A program made the translations under genes and the position numbers. The notes beneath the pieces were generated by a model. It ran no database searches. It saw only the letters and a program-made list of their open reading frames with translations, and was not told the DNA's origin. Shown piece after piece: positions 33,513 to 44,755 of a stretch of DNA of 64,000 nucleotides. Each line of letters opens with the position of its first letter. Position 1 is the stretch's first letter. The DNA comes from Bullera alba (Eukaryota; Basidiomycota; Tremellomycetes; Tremellales; Bulleraceae), in the NCBI GenBank assembly GCA_001600095.1, contig BCIX01000001.1, forward strand, positions 5,109,198 through 5,173,197, given 5' to 3'.

Positions 33513-34702
33513 ATGTCGGTCCACGGCAACATCTCGCACGCTATGCGGGACAACTACAACGAATTCGGAGTCGACGAGGTGAACCAACCCCCAGTATCCT
33601 AAGCTTCCCACTGTACTGACCAGTTTCTGGATAGTACTACCGCAAAGTCTCGGCAACTTACCGGAACCCATTCTACCCATCTGTCAAGCAGGTGCGCCCT
33701 CCCTAGCCCTCGGCTCCTGGCACTCCTTCTAATCGCTTACTCCGATGTAGACCGTTTGGGCAATCATGAACCGCTGGTGGACGCAAGAAGGTCAGGCGCT
33801 GGGTCGGCCAATTCGAATACTAGACCTAGCCGCGGGGAGGTGCGCTCCGAAGCCAGAAAACATGTGTGCCGTTTGAGCTCATCAAGTGTATCGCTCAGTG
33901 GGGAAGTTACGGAGTGCCTATTGTCATGGCAGGCTACAGGTCAGAAAACGGGTTCAGCACCACTACCGCAGCAGTCCGCACCTTCGCAGGTTAATGGGAG
34001 AGCACCCTTCATTCCGCCTAAAATAGCGAGGCAGAGGGCCAGCGCGCAGGATGATCCGCCGTCACTGCCTGCTGGGTCTTTTCTTGACATTGTAGCCACA
34101 GATCCTGTAAGTCTTACTGCCCCACTCGCCGTTGCAGACTTCAGCTTACTGAACATTGCTCCCACAGTTCACCGTGGAAGCCTACACCACTAGGACATCG
34201 CGGACATGTCACCCCTTATCCTTCTCGGATCTGGCGTCTGGGCAAATGCCTCCAGAAACCCAGGACTCAACAGACGGGGGTCCGACATGGGACCTAATCA
34301 TTTGTTCATTCGCACTACATCTCGTCCCCACCCCCTCGGAGCTGTTTGCACTGATGTACGAACTGAGCAATAAGGCTGCTTGGTTTATCGTCATTGCGCC
34401 GCACAAGAAGCCCGAGGTGAGTCCGGCACGCGGTCCATTCGCAGCAGAGAGGATTACAGCCAACCGTTGCTCTTAGATCAAGGAGGCGTGGGGATGGACT
34501 CGATGGGATATCAGCAATTGGAACCCCTCTAGCGATAACAGTGCTAGTGAGGAGCTGGGAAGTGGATCGGAGATAATACGAGACAAGTGAGTCGCTGTCT
34601 CAAGATTACTGGAGTAGAGCTCATGGATTGCTCAGAACGAGGTTGAGGTTATACAAAAGCCTGTCCTGTGAAAGCGCCCCTGTTGCACTTGATGCAGCAT
34701 AG
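33513..34702 (+). CDS. class I SAM-dependent methyltransferase, substrate unknown
   Basis: ATG at 33513 (MSVHGNISHAMRDNYNEFG). Splicing gives VDEYYRKVSATYRNPFYPSVKQ, and then motif I is built across an intron: RILDLAAG joined to SGEVTECLLSWQ, a clear SAM-binding Gly loop. A low-complexity insert (about 33940-34080) is followed by the motif IV/post-IV region TWDLIICSFALHLVPTPSELFALMYELSNKAAWFIVIAPHKKPE (read in parts, 34280-34415). Last exon ends CESAPVALDAA, stop at 34702. About 310 aa, six exons. The HAMRDNYNEFGVDEYYRK start looks like a fungal family of small-molecule or lipid methyltransferases, but I cannot name the substrate. Confidence 0.75.
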
Positions 34703-34773
34703 GCGTCGTCGAGTCATTCACGGCACTTCTGCATACTATCGCATCACCCCATTATACAACACGGTCTTCAAGT

Positions 34774-35998
34774 TTACTGAAGAAATTCCTTGGTCTTCTT
34801 CCAAGCCTTTTCAGCCTCCGGAATCGGAGTCAACTGGTAGACATGGTAGATGTTTTGTTCCTGACAAGTTAATATCAGCGTGACTCGCAGTAATATTGCC
34901 GATACTGGACTACTTACCACCTGCTGCTCGTACTTGATGACATCGTTACCCAGAGCATTGACCTTTGCTTCGAGCTGAGAAGTGCCAGCCCAAGTGATGT
35001 CGGCAGTACCGCTGAACACCAAAAGGTTGAACGGCGCATGATCCGGTTTGGCTTCGTGATACTTGGTAAAGACGTCGAGACCGTATAGTGGGGAGTATTT
35101 GGGGTCGACTAGGGAGATTTCCGTTGCTGGCGCACTGTGTTGGGCTTGTACTTCCGGCGAGAGCGCCTTGAGGACTCTTGGTACGGCTTGCGGACCGACA
35201 CACCAGAGAGGTGTTATAGCGTGCATGAGATCCGGTCCGAGCCAGATATCCTACATGACAACGTCAGCCGACGTGATCCTGCTCGAATACCGGGCCCTCA
35301 AACAAGGACTCACGCTTTCGGCGATCTTCATCAAGTTGTCAGTGACCTCCATACTGACCAGAGGGCTGTACATGACCCCCTTGGTGGTCGACTTCAGGGC
35401 GTGTTCAACCTCGGCGTCCCCCTCGAGGGCTTTCTCGCAAAGAGCTTCCAGGAGTCTCAGGACACACCATCCTCCTGCCGAGTCTCCCATGTGCACAATA
35501 TCTAGTGATCGGTATCGCTCGTCCTTAGAGAGCTGGACACAGAGCTTAATTGCGTTGGCCTCCCACTCGGCAGCGTTGCCCTTCGGCGCCAGAGTGTACA
35601 TTGGGATAATAATGGGGACCTTTAGCTCCCGGACCAGGCGACTGCAGAAATCCCAGTGCTGCTCAGCTATCTGTTCAACGGCTGAGATCAGCTGGAGCTG
35701 CACAAAAGCGGGCGTTACTGACCTCTTTGACGAAAGCGCCGCCGTGCCAGTACACGATGGCCTTGTCACTCAACCCTGACGTCGGCTTGAGGTGGAACAC
35801 CTCCCAGCCGTTGAAGTCCTCCTGGGTCACTCTAAAGGCGGACTCTCCGGAGATGTTCTTTGGCACCACCGTCGGGGCCGTCCTGGCCTCTACGTTCTCG
35901 ATCACATCGTCGTAATGCTCTTCGACGGAGGCATGTCTCGATTTGTAGTATCGCTTGGCGATGATGGTTGAAACGAGGCGAGACTTGATAGACACCAT
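34774..35998 (-). CDS. alpha/beta hydrolase of the HSL/steroid-deacetylase type
   Basis: Likely carboxylesterase or deacetylase. I choose ATG 35998 (MVSIKSRLVSTIIAKRYYKS); an open frame runs upstream to about 36193 but its first part looks like leader sequence. Oxyanion-hole motif HGGAF (YWHGGAFVKE, about 35745), nucleophile elbow GDSAGG (about 35490) with catalytic Ser, then YSPLVSMEVTDNL, WLGPDL and the region NLLVFSGTADITW (about 34990-35030) supplying the acid, and the C-terminal HVYQLTPIPEAEKAWKKTKE supplying the His. Four exons, about 370 aa. Such genes often sit in secondary-metabolite clusters, but the neighbours here are housekeeping genes. Confidence 0.8.
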
Positions 35999-36842
35999 GG
36001 CTGGGATGTGCTCGGGGTATGCAAGTGGGATCCAAGGCTTCCGTGGACTCAGGTCTCTTGATATAATGGTTGAAAGCAAGTGTTGTTGCGTTGCTTGAAT
36101 GCGGTGGACTCCGGCAAAAGATGTTCGGCTTAACCGACGGCCTGTAGATGGTGGAACCCACGGATGTGGTAACGCCTGCATACGGGCGGTCACGCATCAT
36201 GCTGCGATGCTGTAAGAGAGCACGCGGGTAGCAAGATTATCCCGGTGCCGAGCGCGGAGCTGGCAGGACTTCCGCGTCCCAGGCAAGATCAGCTGCAGCC
36301 TGCAAGAAATTTCCCGAGCCGATGGGTCTTCGAGGTAGTTTCATCATTTCATGAACACGATGATAGTGAGACCCCCCTGCATCTCCAGCTTCTTCCTCCT
36401 AGCAAAACCTTTGGGGGACTTGGCACGGCTACCGGCTACCTGCAAGCTGCTCTACTAGCCTTTTGTGCTTCTTCGACTGGATATGGACAGGATGCACGAG
36501 GTTGCCAATTGCCGAAACCAGAGCGATCGAACTTCGGCGCCCGGCTGCGGTCACGTGGATTGCGAAATTGGTTCCGTCGGATCGTTCGCCTGTTTCAGGT
36601 GCACCGTGGGAGTCGGAACTCGGAACAGGAAGCTACGACCTCGCTACAACCTTGCTACAACCCAAGGTCCCAATTACAAGCAAGTATCGTTACCTCACAA
36701 GGTACTTGCAAAATACTGTAGTCGCAACTTCGTACTCAATTCACTTAAGTCAGCTGGTCCAACAATTCGAGTCTTGACTGGTGTTTGAGCTAGTGAACAC
36801 ATCGCCCATAATTCAAAAACACGCCTAGACCAACCCTTCACC
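35999..36842. other. long divergent intergenic region
   Basis: About 840 bp between the hydrolase and LAMTOR2-like starts. Open frames in all phases lack coding character. A short direct repeat GCTACAACC occurs twice near 36645-36662. No promoter element that I would name. Confidence 0.45.
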
Positions 36843-37428
36843 ATGCTCCTCTCCCCTGCGTCATTCAGCAAACGTCTCCACGACCTGATCACTGACACCG
36901 TGTCTTCCGGCCCCCACACCGCTCTTCTCGCTGGACCACACGGACAACTGGTCAGCTCGGCCTCGTTGCGCTTCGAGGCCATGACGATTCTAGAGGAAGA
37001 AGGGCATGAAGAGGAGGAACCGTGGCTAGATGAGCCCGAGCGGATGCGACTGTTACTCGGTCTGCTGTCCCAATGGGAGGAGGACGAGTCGCCAAGAATA
37101 GAGTGCGAGGTGAGTCGGCATTCTAGTGTTTCTCATTCTGCCAGAATCCGTATGCTCAAGGCTGAATATGTTTGATGTCAGCTTGGCCGGTTATATGTCC
37201 GCTCGATAAAGCTTCCCGATCCAGTGCCAGTATTTGCCGTGGCTAGTCTGCCTGCAGTCCGGTCAGCCCCATACAAGCGATTCGTCCTGTTGCTCAATGG
37301 TACATCGAAGACACCATGGTCGGAACTGACAGCAAAGGTGAGCATTATTTTTGCTGGAACTCTCCCGTCAGAACGCTGAGCAGGATCGTCGGCCAGGCCG
37401 AATCGTTCCAGCTCTCTTGAGACATTAA
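36843..37428 (+). CDS. roadblock/LC7-like protein, probable LAMTOR2 (Ragulator/EGO subunit)
   Basis: ATG at 36843. N-terminus MLLSPASFSKRLHDLITDTV followed by HTALLAGPHGQLVSSAS resembles the LAMTOR2 start (helix, then beta-strands with GxLL). A second exon gives LGRLYVRSIKLPDPVPVFAVASLP and APYKRFVLLLNGT, typical of the roadblock sheet. The middle has an acidic insert (EEEGHEEEEPWLDEPERM). Three exons; the last exon (about 37373-37428) has two possible acceptors a few bases apart, so the last 15-20 residues are uncertain. About 160 aa. If correct it would anchor Rag GTPase signalling to TORC1 at the vacuole. Assignment is by fold pattern, not by a unique motif. Confidence 0.6.
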
Positions 37429-37595
37429 TCAAACCCATCAAAGCTCCTTCAAAGCTCGGCCCGTTGTATCATAGACATATCATGTAATAGTATCAACAAG
37501 CATGAAGAAGCGGTATACAACAAATAGGGCTATCTACTTCGTCTCATGTCCCGACATAATCGGTCGTAATCATCTGCTTGCCTTCCCACCAACGC

Positions 37596-40500
37596 TCATG
37601 GACGTCGATGATGAGGGTGACTGAGAGGTGGTTTCGTGAGCGATGACCGACTTTAGGCAAAAGCACTCACCGCCATCTCAACCCCAGAACATCGAAGATC
37701 TCCTGCTCCGTTCGCGAAGCGATGATTTCACCTGTGCACCCGTTTCATCAGTCACCTGTCGACATTGATTGCTGTCCAGGGACGGACCCACCTTCTGTCA
37801 GTTTCAACCCGTCCTTCCCGCGGATAACACCGATGGAGAGACCTCTCTGGTTCAAACTATAGCCCTTCTTTCGGGCATACAGCCTCATACTTCGGTTGAA
37901 CTGCACAGTGCGTTGATCAGAACCACATCCGCCCACTCGACGTCTGGATCCGCGGAGGTGACTTACAATCTCGTTACCTGAACATCAGTGTCAGCTTACA
38001 TACTACCAGAACCGGACCAACGACTCACCGGTGAAATACAGCAATGCCGCGCCCCACTGCTCGAATGGAATACAGAGGATATCTGACCAAAGTCAGAAGT
38101 GCCCGCCATATGCTCTATTGATCTCACTCACCCAATCTGCGGTACTTCTCGCCCGGCCTGAGCCGACAGACTCCCGTCCACTTTGTCTCCAGCGCTTTCC
38201 AATCCTGCGGCATACTTAGCTGAAACAGGGTCAGCTCGATGCTGAAGACGATAGGCAACTGGACTTACCTCATGCGTAATGATGCCTTTTCGCTTGAGAG
38301 CTTCGACCAGTTTCGAGATCATACCAGAGTGATTCAGTCCATCCGCAGTGTCTCTCGTGATGAGGATATCGATGTCCCCGCAAGTCTCTTGGCCTCGCCT
38401 GTACGAGCCCATGATCTCGATCCAGATCTTGGGATCAATTGCCACGGCTTGAGCGCGGATCTGCTCGTATATCTCTTTGCACTCCGCTCGGGGCATACGC
38501 GATATCAGATCGTCGTAAAGCTCGACACCGATCCAGAAATAAAGTGATCAGCTTAGAAAGCAGACACTAGCCCGTCCGAGAGTCACCAATTGATTGGTGT
38601 TTAGACCATAGTCTTTAGTCCTAAGGTCCTCAATACTCCTCACGCCGCGTCTGTAGAACTCGTCGGCGAATTTTGGTCCGACGCCATGCACCTTTCTCAA
38701 CATTGCCATCGTTTGACGCTTTTCGTTGTTCTCATAGAACGCTCGACCGGGATTGCCGCTGATGAACTCTTGGATCTGTTTTTGGATTAGCGAGGCAATG
38801 GTTCGTATCCTTGTCACGACTCACTCGATCCGCCATACCCTCTCCGATACCCTTGATGGCGATAGCCTGCTCCCGGCTCGTGATGGCATAGGTAGTTCCT
38901 GCTTTGTTGTCAGCACGATCCTGGCTTTCAGGACAGACTGTGCTCACTACGCATGATGCTGGCAGCTTGAACCCGAGTATCAGTGTCACGCAAACAGTCA
39001 TCGAGGGATCCACTCACCAGTCTGATACTGTCGGATTGAGAAGGGATTTTTTCCCGGGTCACCTTGATACATGTCGTGCAGCTCCTCCAGCTTCTTCGCC
39101 AGCCATTCATTCGGCCCACTGTGCTCGCTCCCATCATTCGTCTCGGCGCATTTGAACTTGTACGCCGTACCGTTCGCGGGCTCATCCTGACAAGTGGACA
39201 TCAGCTTTCCACTTTGCCTTTGCCCACTGGTCACTGACTGCGTCGATCTCGGGGAGCTCAGTTTCTTGCTCATCTGCCGAGTCCTACACGTTGTTAGCAC
39301 AAGTTGAAACGTTGATTTCCACCCATCTCACCGGATGATCATCCTCTATGGCTCCTTGCATCACGCCCGAGATCATATCGTCAAGGCCATCCTTGTCTCC
39401 TTCCGGGGCTACCTCCCATCCGGGCCCTTTGGTGAGATCATGTTTGGTAGCATTAGGACCGGTATTGAGACGTGATGGCCCAGCATTGGCGTTTGCACCG
39501 GTCAGCGGGGCTTTTACCGCCGAGCGGGATTGTCGAGTCTGCAGCGCTGGATTGGACGTGTGCACTGGTAATGTCCGTTTCGAGCGTTTGGGCGAGTCGG
39601 TCTCAGAATCCGAGGCGGTGTGTTCTCGTCTTCTACAAACCCTGAATGAGCTCGAATTTTCACTGACACCTAGCTCCAGAGCTCACCGGGAGATACTGAT
39701 GCTCTTGCCTTTCAGCTGCTCGGTGATATCGATCAGCCGGCTGGACGCGCGGTAGGGGATCGTCGTAGAGCTCGACGTCGAAGTCATTTGCCGGGTCAAA
39801 GTGGTTGTAGGAAAGCTGAGGAACGGTGTCGGATTCAAGACTTTGCTCTGCAGGAATCAGCATCGAACCATCCGGGACTTGGACTCACCGACATCTTGCA
39901 GTCGACCACCCATTGCCATTTCACGCATACAGTGCCTAATGGCAGCTCGCTCAGAGTCTGAAGGCCTAATTCTCGAGCAAGAATCGACGCAGAGTTTCGG
40001 TCGCATATAACGTGTGTTATTGCAGTGTCAGGCTGAAGCGTGACTTGGCCGCCCATTTGGGATATCTAGCGACGGGTGAAATCAGCTCAAACAGACAGGC
40101 TATGAGCTAAATCCGTCGTATACTCACTATACCCCACCATACCTTGTGCCTGGCAACTTGACCCAGTTCAGGAGGTATGCAGAACCTCAATCCCTCGAAC
40201 ACCTTTGCTCCCATCGCCGGCGCTGCACCGTCGTTTTTGACTTTCTTCCCCTTCGACCCTTTGCCCTTGCCGGAAGCTTCAGCGGCCTTTATTTCCTTCG
40301 CCAAATCCTTGTTGAACAAGTCAAAGTGTTTTGTTATAGATTGATAGTCCTTCTTCCCTCTAAGACTGGAAAAATCCGCTGAACCAAGGGGCACGGGCGT
40401 TGCGGGATCCGTTCGTTTCCCTCTACCATGTCCGATTACTTCCTTGAGGCTATTAGAGGATCCCCTGGCTCTGATCGCTCTGGGAGTGTCTATAGGTGAT

Positions 40501-41009
40501 TCGACGTGTTCAGGAGTTGGATGAGGTACAGGCGAAGTGTGAGCGGACGAACGCTGAAGGGACCTTTTCGAGGGCCCAGGCAGGAGGGGGTTTGATGGCG
40601 CCTTTGGCGTTGCGACGTAGGGTAGTGTGGTATTGTTGCTAGCGTGTACGATGGTGGAGTCTACTGCCAATGATCTGAAGCGCGAGCTCGGCGCCGCTGC
40701 TGACATTTGCGTAGCGTTGGCCGGTCCAGATTGGTCGTGTGCCAACGGAGGCTCCCGACCCCATCCGTTGGTTTCTTCGCCCTGGGTGTGGACGCCTACC
40801 GACTCAGCATGAGCTGACAGAGGACTGCCTGCAGACTGTCGAGGCGTATTTCGACCAACCTCCGGTAGGGTGCTATGCACCTTCCATGCGATCTCTTGTC
40901 GGATCGCTTCGTCGAAAGCGTTGGCTTCCTCCCCTGTTTCCTCCAGCTCGAGGGTCTCTTCCTCCAGCTTTGACCAGAGATCCCCGCGGTACACAACCCC
41001 AAACGCCAT
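37596..41009 (-). CDS. POL4: family X DNA polymerase (Pol4/Pol lambda-like) with BRCT domain
   Basis: Gap-filling polymerase of base-excision repair and non-homologous end joining. ATG at 41009 (MAFGVVYRGDLWSKLEEE); the open frame continues upstream about 60 nt without ATG. About 290 disordered residues come before the BRCT domain (KVFEGLRFCIPPELG, ISQMGGQVTLQPDTAITHVI, VKWQWVVDC, about 39900-40210). The polymerase core follows: 8-kDa helices (QAIAIKGIGEGMADRVS), helix-hairpin-helix VHGVGPKFADEFYRRGVRS (about 38690), the palm GSYRRGQETCGDIDILI with two catalytic Asp (about 38400), third Asp in RLDILCIP, YFTGN, and thumb NQRGLSIGVIRGKDGLKL. Stop about 37596. Roughly 900 aa, many introns. The catalytic set is complete. 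Confidence 0.9.
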
Positions 41010-41898
41010 CACGATGATCCTCCCTCGACCGAGTCCTCCCTCCACCGTGTGCTCAAGTATCTGTCGTACCAGTTGCCCAGCTCCGGGTTACTGAAGCAAG
41101 AGCAACAGAAATCAGACGCACGATCAGAAGAAGTTGACGCGCACCTCGTTTCCGTTGGAAGTATCAACGGATCTACGGAGATCTCCGCCGAATATAGCTT
41201 AATTTGTGCCGTGCCTTAAATGCATTACCCTGATTCTGCTCGCCCATAGGATTCACACTGATTCACACGTCTCTAATCGTTTTCCTCGCCATGTTCTCGC
41301 TCGCGATTACAGTCATTTAGACAGTAAAGACACGTCCAGCGACAGCGAGCACGAGTACTGAGGAGTGTACAGACTGTCTAGTGTCTTCTGTCTGAGAAAT
41401 TGAGACCGCAAGGTACCCGACAGCCTCCGCATCTCACCCCAAACTGTAAGTAGACGCTGGCCCATCTCATTCCCCTAGCACACGCACAAATGCAGTCATT
41501 TTACTTCACTTCCTCTGCAATGATAATCGACAGCGGTGCGCTCCCCATCTCCGCACTGGGGACGATCGTAGCATGGACTTCGTCGGAGATACTGCCCAGC
41601 TGACCACACTCCAGTCCTTCTCATCGATCACCGAGGGTTGCATACCAGTGATACCACGCCCACGGGACCTTCGGCCAGACGCGAAACGCGTAGCACGCTA
41701 TGTTCCAGGCAGCAGTCATCTCCAATTGGCTACACCGGACGAGATTGTAAGTGTCCCCGTCGACCATTGGCGCTCCTGTGCTGATCCTACCTCGCCTTTC
41801 CAGCACATTCTCCGTGTAACGTTCCTCCTCAACATTGATACTCTGGCTCAGCTCGACAACAAACAAATCATCCCATCCCCACAATTTAGCGATCCACA
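41010..41898. promoter_or_regulatory. divergent promoter POL4/SANT protein with a CGG-N6-CCG palindrome
   Basis: About 890 bp. A perfect 12-bp palindrome CGGAGATCTCCG lies at 41176-41187 (CGG-N6-CCG, the spacing used by some fungal zinc-cluster factors). A 9-bp direct repeat GATTCACAC lies at 41250 and 41260. An ATG-started open frame from 41573 may form an upstream ORF of the SANT gene (see findings). Confidence 0.4.
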
Positions 41899-43309
41899 AT
41901 GTCCGACACCCATAAAGACCGCAAGAAGTCGGCTCATTGGACCGACGCAGACACTGAGATACTCATCGGCGTCCTGCTAAACCACAAGGACTCCGGCAGG
42001 ACATCCGACAATGGGTTCAAGCCATATGTCTGGAGGGAAGCCTCAGACTTGCTAGAGGGCGAAACAACGGTCGGCGGACCGAAGACTGCCGAGGCATGCA
42101 AGAGTCGTTGGCAAAGACTGCAGAGGGACTACAAGGCTGCCAAGGAATTCGAGGCGATGCCCGGGTTCACGTGGGATAACGTGCATCACAAGCTATCAGC
42201 AACGCCGGAAGTATGGGAAGCGGCACACAAGGTAAGTCTATGCTTTCGATCGGGAAAGATGGATCTCTTCTCTCTGCTGACATACCTTTACCTGCAGATC
42301 ACCGACGCGCTAAAGTTTCAGAAACTACACTTGCCATCTTACGACAGCATAGGAATACTGTGTCCAATTGACAATCCACGCTCGAGAAATATGCTCAAAC
42401 CACGGGCCTCGGTGCCATCGACCAGCGGATCGGGCAATCTACTCTCGCAGACGGCTCAGACCATGTCGGGAGATTTCTCCGGTTCTGCGAGCGGCAGCGG
42501 GACGGACATGAGCGGTATGCACATCATGGACAATGGCATGATGCAATGGGGCGGAGACGGAGACTTGCAATCGGGTTTCAACCAGGGATATCTGCGACGA
42601 AACGAAGTGGGTGTCTAACATCCCGTCTCCATCTCAGTATGACATCAGCTGACACCTCGCCCAGGGCCAACCTGTTTATCAGATGAACACTTCGGGCGGC
42701 AGTAGTTCCGCTCATCAGCACGATGGGCCTAGTACCAGCAAGAGAGCGAGGACTTCAAACTCGGGCACGCAATCCCTCAGTCATTCACCGGTCACAGCGA
42801 TGGCATCTATTCCTGCTCAGAACAAACAGCAGCAGCAGCAGAAATCTGCCCGCCAATCTACCCAAGCTAGCACGAGCAATCTTTCGACTCAACAATCATC
42901 TCCCGGTCAGAGCACCGTAGCTCCACAATGGCCTGCATCGCACACTTCACAATCTGGTCAATCTATAAACCCTCACTATCGACCTGTCAACCCGCACATG
43001 TCGTCTCACGACGCCTCGCTGTCTACTCAAGCAGGACGTGCCGCTGCACCTATCACATACGCCCCTGTCGCCGTGGCATACCAGTACGAGACGCAACAAG
43101 CGGGAATGACCGACCAGCAAAGAAGAACACAAGCTTTGATCCAGCTACAGACCACGGAGACGGATATGAGGGACGAGGATCTTCTAGAGGTCATGAGCGA
43201 GTTTGAGGAGAATGTCACAGCCGCGGACACGTATTTGGCGATCAAGAAGGAGAGTTTAAGAAGATTGTGGCTCAACAAGCTCGTTGATAAGAGGCGTGGA
43301 ATGGTGTAA
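41899..43309 (+). CDS. Myb/SANT-like DNA-binding domain protein
   Basis: ATG at 41899 in good context (CACAATG). The N-terminal 110 residues form a Myb/SANT-like domain: SAHWTDADTEILIGVLLNHK, YVWREASDLL, ACKSRWQRLQRDYKAAKEF, and FTWDNVHHKLSATPEVWEA. This trihelix layout (W...W...W, spaced as in the Myb_DNA-bind_3 family) is common in plant and fungal proteins related to PIF/Harbinger transposon accessory proteins. After two short introns there is a long Ser/Gly/Gln-rich region with a five-Gln run (about 42828-42842), and a C-terminal helix (DEDLLEVMSEFEENVTAAD, KESLRRLWLNKLVDKRRGMV). About 430 aa. Probable transcription regulator; target unknown. Confidence 0.75.
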
Positions 43310-43543
43310 AATGGGATCCGGGCAAGGGAACTGTCGTGAAAGACCTTGTACGAGTATTGAGTATCCGATCTGCATCTTTGATCCGAGAGCGGGAAGTCAG
43401 ATCTCTGCGAAGATTGTCATATGTATGATCTCTTCTGGAAGAAAGTGGTAATGAGATTGATGGTTTCTATGGTCATACCAAAGTTACTTTTGTCCATGAC
43501 CGTCCAATGCGGCTCCCAGAACTGTTTGGTCACTTGTGAAGCT

Positions 43544-44453
43544 CTATGCCGAGCCATTGACCTTGTCCTCTCCAATGGCCGCTGCGATATCCTCGCATAC
43601 CATTATGATCGCGTCTCGTGGCTCCATCTTCGAGTAGTAGTCCTTCACCCTATAGACGTCATACGGCGTCAGCACAGATCGTACAGATATCATCGTTGCT
43701 GTGACTCACGTCTCTGTCTCCTTGAACCCTAGCCTCTCATAGAATCGCTTCGCATCGGTATTCCCGACCTGGACGTGAGCCATGGCTCGATTTATCGTCT
43801 TTCGAGGCGGTGCAACGGTTAACGAAGCCCTGGTGTTGGTCTTGGAGTCCGAGGGTGTGGGTGGAGGAGGGGTTGTGGGATGCAGACAAGCCTTGAGTGC
43901 TGACAGGAGGAGAGCTTTGCCTAGCGAGAGATTTCGATACGGCGCCAGAATCGCCAGTGTCAGCACGACTAGAGTTGGTGGCTTGTCTTTCGATGTGGAA
44001 GATGGGTTGTCGACCTTGCAGCAGATGGCTCCGACGGGGATATCACCATAGTAGACTAGAGATATCAGCAAGCAAACTCATGGAGCAAGGGTTGTACTGA
44101 CTCAATTTGTTGATGTCGTCAAGGGTAGGACTGAGTACGTCTTTGTAGAACTTTTCAGAATAGACTATAGGAATGACCACCGAGTTGATCTTTCGCAACG
44201 TCCCGGACTGAAATGATAATACCATCAGTTACGGTAGACGAGTGTTTCGTAGCTGAACAACGGGACTCACGTTGTTCACTGTCAGACTGGTCAAGGTGGC
44301 TTTCGGCTGAGGTCTGATCTTCTTCCCACTTCCACCTCCATTAACGCTGACCGTCTCGTGCTCTCCTTTGGGCGAGGTATACGAGTCGAGGTTCAGTGGG
44401 TTGGAGACGGTACCCGTTGTGCTGAACGTCTGCGCGGGGGCGGTTTTGGCCAT
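43544..44453 (-). CDS. NAA50: NAA50-type N-alpha-acetyltransferase
   Basis: GNAT enzyme acetylating N-termini, often bound to NatA and needed for sister-chromatid cohesion. ATG at 44453 (MAKTAPAQTFSTTGTVSN). Disordered first 50 residues, then the GNAT core: LRKINSVVIPIVYSEKFYKD (human NAA50 LNQVIFPVSYNDKFYKD), VYYGDIPVGAICCKVD, LTLAILAPYRNLSLGKALLL (acetyl-CoA P-loop, Arg/Gly pattern changed to RNLSLGKA), MAHVQVGNTDAKRFYERLGF, and VKDYYSKMEPRDAI. A Pro/Thr insert of about 30 residues separates the P-loop from the AHVQV strand. Five or so exons, about 250 aa versus about 170 in animals. The pairing with REC8 in the same window is probably chance. Confidence 0.88.
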
Positions 44454-44755
44454 GTTGTCGAAACGAGAAAGTAGGGCAGTCTTCAACCAGGAAATCGTGC
44501 AAGGTTGGAAAGCTGGAGATACGAGGGATGAGGGTCCAATATGTCTGAGATCTATGGTACTTATGCAGGTTGATGAGCGTCGGTGCAGCGTCGTTGTGAG
44601 AAGACTAGACAATTGTCAAACGACAAGATGGATCGTTGGAAGGAAGCTGAAACGAGCTGTTCGCTGACCGAATTTTCGGATCGTCACTTGCACGAGTCTC
44701 ACCAAGCTCTTGAAGATTGTCAACGAACCTCTACCATAATCAACAAGTGGCTAAC

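Noticed and set aside
36001..36193. N-terminal extension of the alpha/beta hydrolase up to about 36193
   Set aside because: In frame but Pro/Arg-rich without family similarity; ATG 35998 begins a more typical helix. It remains possible as a targeting leader.
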